Part shown: in pieces, positions 1-7,474 of the stretch
Layout of the letters: each line of letters starts with the position of its first letter
Position numbering within the stretch: the stretch's first letter is position 1
NCBI GenBank assembly: GCA_020848255.1
Contig: JADLAJ010000101.1
Span: 1 to 38,940 of the forward strand
DNA length: 38,940 nucleotides
From: Chitinophagales bacterium
Lineage (GTDB): Bacteria > Bacteroidota > Bacteroidia > Chitinophagales > JADIYW01
Direction of reading: 5' to 3'
Program-made: the position numbers and the translations under genes
The notes under the pieces: model-generated
Told to the model about the DNA's origin: nothing
Seen by the model: the letters and a program-made list of their open reading frames with translations, nothing else
Database searches by the model: none

Positions 1-1764
1 AAGATTGTACACAACGCCTGGAAGTCAGCAGAGCCGGGCATTTTATTCTGGGATACCATTACTCGCGAATCATTGCCGGATTGTTATGCAGATTTAGGAT
101 TTAAAACGGTATCTACCAATCCTTGCGGTGAAATTCCATTGTGTCCTTACGATTCTTGTCGTTTGCTGGCCATCAATTTATTTTCGTATGTAGAAAATCC
201 ATTTACGAAACATGCCACATTTAATTGGGATTTATTCAAACAACACATCGCCTATGCACAGCGCATCATGGATGATATCATCGATTTAGAATTAGAAAAA
301 ATTGATACGATTTTAGACAAGCTGAATAAAGATCCGGAAACGGAAGATATTAAACACACAGAAATTAATTTATGGAATAAGATTCGCAACATGGCAGTCT
401 TAGGTCGTCGCACCGGTGTGGGTATCACGGCAGAAGGAGATATGCTGGCGGCTTTAGGTCTGCGTTATGGGAGCGATGAAGGCATTACATTTGCCGTAGA
501 TATCCATAAAACAGTGGCATTGGAAGCGTACAGAGCATCGGTACATCTGGCAAAAGACAGAGGTGCATTTGAAATATTTTCTGCTGAACGCGAGAAAAAT
601 AATCCCTTCATGCTGCGATTGAAAGAAGCGGATGCTCAATTGTATTACGAGATGCTGGAACATGGCAGAAGAAATATTGCGTTGCTGACGATTGCACCAA
701 CAGGCACTACGAGCTTGATGTCGCAAACCAGTTCCGGAATTGAGCCGGTGTTTTTACCGGTATATAAAAGACGTCGTAAAGTAAATCCGAATGATAAAAA
801 TGTGCGTATTGATTTTGTGGATGAAGTAGGAGATAGCTGGGAAGAATATGTGGTGTTCCATCACCGTTTCAAAGAATGGATGGAAGTGAACGGCTATAAC
901 ACGAACAGAAATTTCTCGCAGGAAGAACTGGAAGAGTTGGTGAAAAAATCACCGTATTATAAAGCTACTTCTAACGATGTGGACTATCTGAAAAAAGTAC
1001 AAATGCAGGGTGCTATTCAGAAATGGGTAGATCATTCCATCAGCGTTACGATTAATATGCCGAACGATGTGACGGAAGAAATCGTATCGCAATGTTATAT
1101 GGAAGCCTGGAAGTCCGGTTGTAAAGGCGTTACCGTATACCGTGATGGTTCACGTTCCGGTGTGTTGATTAGCAACGAGGAAAAAAAGAAAGAAGAGACG
1201 ACAGAAGGAGCTGCACATTTCCCGATTACACGCCCTGCTTCTTTAAAAGCAGATGTGGTGCGTTTCCAAAACAACAAAGACAAATGGATTGCCTTCATTG
1301 GTTTAATGGATAATAAACCTTACGAAATTTTCACCGGGTTGAATGATGATGAAGACGGAATTTTATTGCCGCGTTGGGTGAATGAAGGCACCATCATTAA
1401 AAACAAAGAAGCAGACGGCACTTCGCGTTACGATTTTCAATACAAAAACCAACGTGGTTATAAGACGACGATTGAAGGATTATCGCACAAATTCAATCCT
1501 GAATACTGGAACTATGCGAAATTGATTTCAGGTACCTTAAGACATGGAATGCCGATAGAAAATGTGGTGGAATTAATCAGCAGTTTGCAGTTAGATGAAG
1601 CCATTAATACCTGGAAAAACGGCGTGGTACGTGCCTTGAAACGCTATGTGCCGGATGGAACGATGGCGCAGAAATCGAAATGTCCGAACTGCGGTTCTAC
1701 GAATCAGCAATATTTAGAAGGCTGTTTAACCTGCAAAGATTGCGGTGCTTCGAGATGTGGGTAG
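1..1764 (+). CDS. nrdJ: Adenosylcobalamin-dependent (class II) ribonucleoside-diphosphate reductase, C-terminal part; 5' truncated by the window edge
   Basis: Frame is open from base 1 (KIVHNAWKSAEPGILFWDTITRESLPDCYADLGF...STNPCGEIPLCPYDSCRLLAINL); the ORF-track TTG start at 73 is an artefact. RNR motif NPCGEIPL, LLTIAPTGTTSL, and C-terminal Cys-rich tail CPNCGSTNQQYLEGCLTCKDCGASRCG typical of B12-dependent RNRs. Confidence 0.93.
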   Translation, partial: KIVHNAWKSAEPGILFWDTITRESLPDCYADLGFKTVSTNPCGEIPLCPYDSCRLLAINLFSYVENPFTKHATFNWDLFKQHIAYAQRIMDDIIDLELEKIDTILDKLNKDPETEDIKHTEINLWNKIRNMAVLGRRTGVGITAEGDMLAALGLRYGSDEGITFAVDIHKTVALEAYRASVHLAKDRGAFEIFSAEREKNNPFMLRLKEADAQLYYEMLEHGRRNIALLTIAPTGTTSLMSQTSSGIEPVFLPVYKRRRKVNPNDKNVRIDFVDEVGDSWEEYVVFHHRFKEWMEVNGYNTNRNFSQEELEELVKKSPYYKATSNDVDYLKKVQMQGAIQKWVDHSISVTINMPNDVTEEIVSQCYMEAWKSGCKGVTVYRDGSRSGVLISNEEKKKEETTEGAAHFPITRPASLKADVVRFQNNKDKWIAFIGLMDNKPYEIFTGLNDDEDGILLPRWVNEGTIIKNKEADGTSRYDFQYKNQRGYKTTIEGLSHKFNPEYWNYAKLISGTLRHGMPIENVVELISSLQLDEAINTWKNGVVRALKRYVPDGTMAQKSKCPNCGSTNQQYLEGCLTCKDCGASRCG

Positions 1765-1835
1765 AATTATTATGGAAGAGATAAAAAAGACCGCAACATA
1801 ATGTTAGGTGCAATGCGGACAATCACGTTAGACAA

Positions 1836-2261
1836 ATGAAAACTGTTAAAGATTATATCACCGCAGACATAAGTTGGCTTCAGGAAAATGATCTTAAATA
1901 TCGACTTGGAGACATCAAACTGGACAATGGTTCCCTCAACATTTTATACAATGACAAATTTGCCTTAAAAATATACGACAGACTCGGACACGGATTTGGT
2001 GTGACAATTAACTTAGCGGACAAATATGACGATAGTATTTACGACAACGACAAATTCAGTTTGCACTGGGCGTTCGTATATTTTAAACTTAAGCAAAGAG
2101 CTTCCTTTGACAAGCGGACAGAAAATCAATATTTACAAAATCTGCCGAACTTAGTTAATGACATTAAAACCATTGTTCCGCGACTCAATCAAATGACTAA
2201 AGCCGACTGGGACAACATGAAAAAATGGGTGGACATAGAATCGAAAAAACAATTCAGTTAA
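1836..2261 (+). CDS. Hypothetical protein, 141 aa, single ORF of the cassette-like insert
   Basis: ATG lies 2 nt after a second GTTRRRY-like box (GTTAGAC 1827-1833). By eye it uses far more GAC/GACAAA codons than flanking genes, which prefer GAT, suggesting foreign origin. No family recognised. Confidence 0.7.
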   Translation: MKTVKDYITADISWLQENDLKYRLGDIKLDNGSLNILYNDKFALKIYDRLGHGFGVTINLADKYDDSIYDNDKFSLHWAFVYFKLKQRASFDKRTENQYLQNLPNLVNDIKTIVPRLNQMTKADWDNMKKWVDIESKKQFS

Positions 2262-2304
2262 TTGCTGACAACTAACCAGACAGAAGCACAGCATCTAACA
2301 GCAC

Positions 2305-2371
2305 CTACTTGCAATTTTTTGCGCGTTAGCGCTCAAATGCGTAACTTGACAAAGCAAAAAACTACAAGTAG
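2305..2371 (+). repeat. attC-like imperfect palindrome (long hairpin)
   Basis: CTACTTGCAATTTTTTGC (2305-2322) versus GCAAAAAACTACAAGTAG (2354-2371): 16 of 18 positions complementary, with an inner hairpin GCGC-GTTA-GCGC (2321-2332). Confidence 0.6.
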
Positions 2372-2395
2372 CCACAAAATGTTGCGGTCTTTTTT

Positions 2396-3646
2396 TTAAT
2401 TCGCTCTCAACTTAGACGGTTTCTTTCCGAAAACCATGTGGTAAATAGTTTTAATTAACACCATCCACGGACTCAGATGAATATTAGGAGCTTCACCTTT
2501 ACCAATGCGTTTCAGTTGTGCACTATACCAGGCCGTTTCCATCAATCCCATTTTGTCTACCATGCCAAAACCGGTTTTTATGGGTTTGACAGCAAGAAAT
2601 GTTTTGCCTGAAATTATTTTATTGGGTGCATCGGTTTCAATAGCTAATAGTCTGGCAAGGCCAACAAAATCTACCGCATCGGAAGAAATTGCCTGTGCCA
2701 TACCCTCTGCTGAACGGAAACCGCCGGTAACAGCTAAAGCTGTGGTACAAACTTTTCTGGCTTTTTCTGCAAAATCTAAGAAGTATGCTTCTCGTTGTAT
2801 GGTGCTTTCTTTCACTGGTTCTTTAGACGATTTAACACCAGTCATTACAGGTGCCTCGTAGGTTCCACCGGAAATTTCGATTAAGTCCATACCAGCCTCA
2901 GAAAGTACACGAATTAAATCGAGTGATTCTTCTTCGGTAAATCCGCCGCGCTGAAAATCCGCAGAATTTAATTTAATACTGATGGGAAAAGAAGCGCCTA
3001 CTTTTTCTCTCATGGCCTTATAAATTTCTAAAACAAACCGTCGGCGGTTTTCAGGATTGCCGCCATATTCATCCGTTCTGACATTGTGATGTGGTGATAA
3101 AAACTGACTCACTAAGTAACCATGTGCGCCATGAATCTGAACACCGGAGAAACCTGCTTTTTGTACAATGGCTGCAGCTGTTGCAAAACGTTGAATCAGG
3201 TCTTTTATTTCGGGTTCACTGAGTTCTCTTGGTGTTGGAAAGAATGCCTGCATATCTTTCCGGAACGGAATAGCAGATGGCGAAACGGTTTCTTTGTTTA
3301 GTCCTTTCGGTGCTTGTTTTCCGGGATGGTTGAGTTGTACCCAGCATTGTGTATTATTTTGTGTAGCTGCTTGCGCCCATTTCCGCAGTGCATTCAGATG
3401 TGTTTCATCTTCGATAATTACGTTGCCGGGTTCACCTAAAGCACGATGGTCAATCATTACATTTCCGGTCACACAGATACCAATTCCACCATTTGCCCAG
3501 GCGCCGTAAAGTGTTGCTAAATCAGGTTTCGGTGCACCATCAGATTCGCCCAGGGCTTCACTCATAGCTGATTTCAGTAAGCGGTTTTTTACGACCGTTC
3601 CGTTTTTAAGTGTGTATGGTTGAGCAATGATTGTTTTTGATGACAT
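2396..3646 (-). CDS. NADH:flavin oxidoreductase / Old Yellow Enzyme family protein
   Basis: TIM-barrel OYE motifs: LKNGTVVKNRLLKSAMSEA, CWVQLNHPGKQAP, FSGVQIHGAHGYLVSQFLSPHHNVRTDEYGGNPENRRRF, ALAVTGGFRS. Confidence 0.93.
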   Translation of the reverse strand: MSSKTIIAQPYTLKNGTVVKNRLLKSAMSEALGESDGAPKPDLATLYGAWANGGIGICVTGNVMIDHRALGEPGNVIIEDETHLNALRKWAQAATQNNTQCWVQLNHPGKQAPKGLNKETVSPSAIPFRKDMQAFFPTPRELSEPEIKDLIQRFATAAAIVQKAGFSGVQIHGAHGYLVSQFLSPHHNVRTDEYGGNPENRRRFVLEIYKAMREKVGASFPISIKLNSADFQRGGFTEEESLDLIRVLSEAGMDLIEISGGTYEAPVMTGVKSSKEPVKESTIQREAYFLDFAEKARKVCTTALAVTGGFRSAEGMAQAISSDAVDFVGLARLLAIETDAPNKIISGKTFLAVKPIKTGFGMVDKMGLMETAWYSAQLKRIGKGEAPNIHLSPWMVLIKTIYHMVFGKKPSKLRAN

Positions 3647-3760
3647 ATTCAGTTTTGTTTTGGTAAAAATACAACCTTAATTTTATAAAACAGTTTTATT
3701 AAAGCAGTAGATTTTTCTGGAGTAATATAAATTTAGACAAGGCTAAAAATATTATTAGAC

Positions 3761-3786
3761 TACATTTGTAATTTATAATACATTTG
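3761..3786 (+). promoter_or_regulatory. Two Bacteroidota-type -7 boxes (TAnnTTTG) upstream of the 3792 ORF
   Basis: TACATTTG at 3761-3768 and again at 3779-3786; the second is only 5 nt from the ATG, so the first is the more plausible promoter. Confidence 0.4.
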
Positions 3787-3791
3787 TATGT

Positions 3792-4556
3792 ATGAAAAAT
3801 ATAGCAGTACTTATTTTATGTTGTATTTCCACGTTCCTTTTTTCGCAGGAAAAGGAAGCAGAGTCTATAGGTTCTATTTCCACAGACCGTCCTGACCAGA
3901 CGGAAACACCTGATGTGGTGCCATTCAAATATTTCCAGATGGAAATGGGATTTAATATCGAAAGTCAGCATAAAGAATTGTCTTTTGTACATCCGACTAT
4001 TTTATGGAAAGCAGGAATATTTAAGTCGACGGAGATACGTTTAATTACGGATATTTCTTCATTCAAAGATTCTACCGGAAAGTACAGAAGCGGATTGTCA
4101 CCCGTTCAGATTGGATTTAAAACAGCTATTTGTGAAGAAAAAAAAGCAAGACCTAAGATTTCATTTATTGCACACATGGCGGTGCCTTATATTTCCACTA
4201 AAAATCAGCGTACCAAATATTTTGCTCCAAATTTCAGATTTACCTTGGAACATACCTTAAAAAAGAACCTCATTTTAGGATATAATGTTGGAATGGAATG
4301 GGACGGCGAATCACCGTATCCGTCGTTTATTTATACCATCGTAAACGGCGTGGATATCACGGACAAATGGTATTTCTATTATGAGTTTTTCGGAGATATT
4401 CCGGTCGATAGGAAATCCACACATACCTTTGACGGAGGTTTTGCGTACCTGATAAAAAATAATATGCAGATAGATATTTCAGGTGGTTTTCAGTTATACC
4501 CTTTTGTAAAAGGCTGGTACACTTCGATTGGATATTCTTTTCGGGTTCCGCGATGA
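3792..4556 (+). CDS. Outer-membrane transporter-like protein ('MetA-pathway of phenol degradation' type beta-barrel)
   Basis: Signal peptide then SISTDRPDQTETPDVVPFKYFQMEMGF motif; alternating beta-strand pattern; C-terminal aromatic-rich strand GWYTSIGYSFRVPR. Confidence 0.65.
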   Translation: MKNIAVLILCCISTFLFSQEKEAESIGSISTDRPDQTETPDVVPFKYFQMEMGFNIESQHKELSFVHPTILWKAGIFKSTEIRLITDISSFKDSTGKYRSGLSPVQIGFKTAICEEKKARPKISFIAHMAVPYISTKNQRTKYFAPNFRFTLEHTLKKNLILGYNVGMEWDGESPYPSFIYTIVNGVDITDKWYFYYEFFGDIPVDRKSTHTFDGGFAYLIKNNMQIDISGGFQLYPFVKGWYTSIGYSFRVPR

Positions 4557-4601
4557 TTTGAACTGATTCCATTCATAAACAAAAATCTACAGTCTGTTTA
4601 G

Positions 4602-4937
4602 TTACGGATGTACAATGATGGTTCTGCTGTTTTGCTGAAAGGTAATCAGAATAATCTGACCGGAATTGCTTTCTTTAATAATTGAATCTCCGGGTTGTAT
4701 ATAAGGTATAAATTCTTCAGGAACGTCTATTACTTTGTCATTACTTAGTTTGGCAGAACGCTGCAAAGGTCTCCCGCGTACGGTATAGATTGCTTTTACC
4801 GTGCTGTTGATGGGAGTGTCATAAAATGCCTGGGAATCTGTTTTATACAGCTTAAAAATGAGTGCGGCAAAAATGATGCATAACAGTAAAAATCCGGCAA
4901 TGATAAGTTTTGGAAGCTTCATTTTTGTTGATTTCAT
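4602..4937 (-). CDS. Small membrane-anchored hypothetical protein
   Basis: 111 aa with one N-terminal TM segment (LIIAGFLLLCIIFAALIFKLY). Confidence 0.6.
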   Translation of the reverse strand: MKSTKMKLPKLIIAGFLLLCIIFAALIFKLYKTDSQAFYDTPINSTVKAIYTVRGRPLQRSAKLSNDKVIDVPEEFIPYIQPGDSIIKESNSGQIILITFQQNSRTIIVHP

Positions 4938-4979
4938 TGTTAAGGTACTCGGCGTTGAGTCTGTCTTTTTTTCTTATTT

Positions 4980-7463
4980 TTAATTAAGTGCTTTTATAAA
5001 ATCTTTTAGTAGCTGCTCCATTTTTGTAAAATCTTTTACACTGTGGCTGAAAAATCTGAAATGATCTGCATTTTCATTTGAGTAAGTTGAATAAAAACAT
5101 TTGCTACTGCCTTTGCAGGAAATTTTAACTTCATCTACTACAGATGAACCAACAGATTTTCCAATGGTAATAATGGTATTGTTTTTTAGTTCGTTGATGT
5201 CTATGGAAGATTTATAATTTGCACCGTACACAAAAAATCCAAAATATACTTTTCCGTCTTTAACTTCTACATTTTTATAGGTTTCTGCGTTGTATGTTTT
5301 AAGGTACTCGTTCAGGTTTTTTAATGGTTCTGTGTAATTTTTATTACTTGATGTTGATGAAGTATTTTCATTAGCAGTAACTTCTTTTATTCTTATTTTT
5401 TTAAATTTAAATAGTATTCCATCAAAATAAATATCGCCATAAAACGTAAGATTATCATCATTTGGTATTATATATGTTTTTGTTTTTCCTTTTTTGCCAA
5501 TGTATTTTTTTGCTTTATCAAAATTTGGATCTGAGTTGTCAATATCTGTTAAAATAATTTCTTTATCATAAAGAATCGCACGTAATGTGCCTGTGGATTC
5601 TTTTACTTCTTTCGTTGAATTATTTAATTTTGCAGCAGCTTTTTCGAGTGCATCCCAATCTTCGTCGAAATCATCATCATTGGTTTTTGATGTAGGTTGT
5701 TGTCTTTCTTTTGCTTTTTCTTCTCTGCTTTTATTTGCAGATACTGTTGAATTATTAGTTGAAGTTTGTTTCTTGCCTAAATAGGCATCTCTGAAATTGT
5801 TTAGTAAACCTGCCAGTTCCTGATAATTATAAGAACCGCTTTGAGTAAATTGAGTATAGTCTTCCGTGCCGTTTACTTTCCAATCGGTGGAGATACATTT
5901 ATTCACACCTTTACATTTAAAAATAACACGGCTGTACTGTTCCTGTATGACAGCACCTTCTATGTCTTCCATTTTAAATTTGTTGTATTTTCCGGCTTTA
6001 AAGCGATCATAGATATAGCCATCTTTTACTTCAAAATAACCGTAATACCCATTGTCAAAAGTTTTCAGGTAATCGTTTAATTTTTTGAGTGCAGGTTCAT
6101 AGTTTCCTGTTGAAGCTGAATAACCTGATGTGCTATTCTTTGAATTGGCAGTATTAGGTTTTGAAATTTCAGACTGAGTTATTCCAGATTTGTTCCCACT
6201 GTTAGATGTATTTGAATTGCTTTTTTTTAATGTTGATATCAAATCATTTATTAGTTGAATAAATTCTTCAGTGTCAAAATTTTTATCTTGATACATTTTT
6301 AAACCTGTAGTCTTACCAGTTGTGTAGGTAGCATTCATGCAGTTCTCTCCATTCAAACATCTGATTTCAATTTTCTTATTTGTTTCAACAACATAAGCTT
6401 TATCTAAATCACTTATTAATGCACTGCAATAAGTACCTGCTTTTAATCGAATAAAAATTTCATTATTAATAACCTCAAAATATCCATAGTAACCGTTGTC
6501 AAACGTTTTGAGGTAATCGTTTAATTTTTTGAGCGCACTTTGATAATTTCCAGTAGAATTATTTTTAGTGGATGTTGTATTATTACCGTTGTTATCTGTA
6601 TTGGATTTTAAGCTTTCCTGTCTTCTTTTTTCTGCTGCATAATCAATGTTGTTTTCTCCGTCTTTATTTTTAGTGTTTGTTTCTTTACACGCAGCAACTA
6701 AATTATCCAGTAAGGAAATGAGTTCAGTGGTATTGAAGTCGGTTGATTGCGAAAAACTGAAACTGTTATAGTTCTGATTAGTGAACGTTGAAAATAAACA
6801 ATTATCAGTTCCTTTACAATAAAGTTCAACCTTGCGTTTGGGTTCCTTTTCATAGGCTTTCCCAATGTCAGATATTTTTGCTTTGCAATAGTTATTGCCA
6901 TCTTTGAACCGGTCATATAAATAACCATCCTTAATTTCCAGATAGCCGTAATAACCGGTGTCAAAAGTTTTTAAATAATCGTTTAATTTTTTAAGTGCTG
7001 TTTGATAATTACTATTAGATGATATTGAAGTTTTATTTTCAATTAAAGCAACATCATTTTTATAATTACCAGTATTTTTTTTATAAGCAGTTAGTAAGTT
7101 ATTTAATAATCCAACCAACACTTCTTTGTCAAAATATTCGGTCTGTGAAAAGCTAATATTTTTGTGATAAGAATCTGTATAAGTTGAAAATACGCAATCT
7201 TTACTATCAGTACATTCTATACTTACTTTATATTCGTTATCTAATGCAACAGCATTACCTAAATATTTTATTTCAGACTTGCTGTATTTGCCAGACGGAA
7301 ATCTGTCATATAAATAACCGTCTTTAATTTCCAGATAACCATAATAACCGTTATCAAACGTTTTCAGGAAGTCGTTTACTTTCTTAAGTTCTTCTTTGTA
7401 AGATTGGCTAAAACCAACGTAAAATAAGGTAATTAAGAGAATTGTTGCTGTTGTTTTTTTCAT
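4980..7463 (-). CDS. Secreted protein with five copies of a ~110-aa repeat domain and an inserted SH3-size domain
   Basis: Signal peptide MKKTTATILLITLFYVGFSQ; five units starting (N)YxxxLKKLNDYLKTFDNGYYGYxEVKDGYxYDRF..., each with a CX5C pair (CTDSKDC, CKGTDNC, CLNGENC, CKGVNKC, CKGSSKC). Confidence 0.85.
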   Translation of the reverse strand: MKKTTATILLITLFYVGFSQSYKEELKKVNDFLKTFDNGYYGYLEIKDGYLYDRFPSGKYSKSEIKYLGNAVALDNEYKVSIECTDSKDCVFSTYTDSYHKNISFSQTEYFDKEVLVGLLNNLLTAYKKNTGNYKNDVALIENKTSISSNSNYQTALKKLNDYLKTFDTGYYGYLEIKDGYLYDRFKDGNNYCKAKISDIGKAYEKEPKRKVELYCKGTDNCLFSTFTNQNYNSFSFSQSTDFNTTELISLLDNLVAACKETNTKNKDGENNIDYAAEKRRQESLKSNTDNNGNNTTSTKNNSTGNYQSALKKLNDYLKTFDNGYYGYFEVINNEIFIRLKAGTYCSALISDLDKAYVVETNKKIEIRCLNGENCMNATYTTGKTTGLKMYQDKNFDTEEFIQLINDLISTLKKSNSNTSNSGNKSGITQSEISKPNTANSKNSTSGYSASTGNYEPALKKLNDYLKTFDNGYYGYFEVKDGYIYDRFKAGKYNKFKMEDIEGAVIQEQYSRVIFKCKGVNKCISTDWKVNGTEDYTQFTQSGSYNYQELAGLLNNFRDAYLGKKQTSTNNSTVSANKSREEKAKERQQPTSKTNDDDFDEDWDALEKAAAKLNNSTKEVKESTGTLRAILYDKEIILTDIDNSDPNFDKAKKYIGKKGKTKTYIIPNDDNLTFYGDIYFDGILFKFKKIRIKEVTANENTSSTSSNKNYTEPLKNLNEYLKTYNAETYKNVEVKDGKVYFGFFVYGANYKSSIDINELKNNTIITIGKSVGSSVVDEVKISCKGSSKCFYSTYSNENADHFRFFSHSVKDFTKMEQLLKDFIKALN

Positions 7464-7474
7464 AAAATGGATGT

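Larger units (their letters stand above)
1804..2381 (+). mobile_element. Putative integron-cassette-like insert carrying one small ORF, located inside a transcription terminator
   Basis: Left boundary GTTAGGT (1803-1809, fits GTTRRRY); near the right end ATCTAAC (2293-2299, fits RYYYAAC) followed by an 18/18-nt imperfect stem 2305-2322 / 2354-2371. Removing 1804..2381 rejoins AAAAAAGACCGCAACATAATG^TTGCGGTCTTTTTTTT, a near-perfect terminator hairpin. No transposase or terminal inverted repeats inside the boundaries. Confidence 0.5.
1783..2397. terminator. Bidirectional rho-independent terminator split by the 578-bp insert
   Basis: AAAAAAGACCGCAACAT (1783-1799) and ATGTTGCGGTCTTTTTT (2379-2395) are perfect reverse complements with flanking A/T tracts, located between convergent nrdJ and the 2396..3646 gene. 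Confidence 0.65.

Noticed and set aside
73-75. TTG start codon for the first ORF
   Set aside because: The frame is open to base 1 with conserved RNR sequence (KIVHNAWKSAEPGILFWDTITRESL), so the gene starts before the window.
1783-2395. Treating the AAAAAAGACCGCAACAT arms as terminal inverted repeats of a MITE or IS
   Set aside because: The arms with A/T tracts are fully explained as the two halves of a bidirectional terminator between convergent genes; inside the AATGTT boundaries no terminal inverted repeat is visible. A 4-6 bp target duplication cannot be completely excluded.
2505-3509. Plus-strand ORFs of 118 and 71 aa across the OYE gene
   Set aside because: Antisense to a conserved enzyme gene; no start context or family features.
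4980-7463. CRISPR-like or satellite DNA repeats
   Set aside because: The recurring AATCGTTTAATTTTTT blocks are ~440 bp apart or more and are in-frame coding repeats of a protein domain, not a short regularly spaced array.
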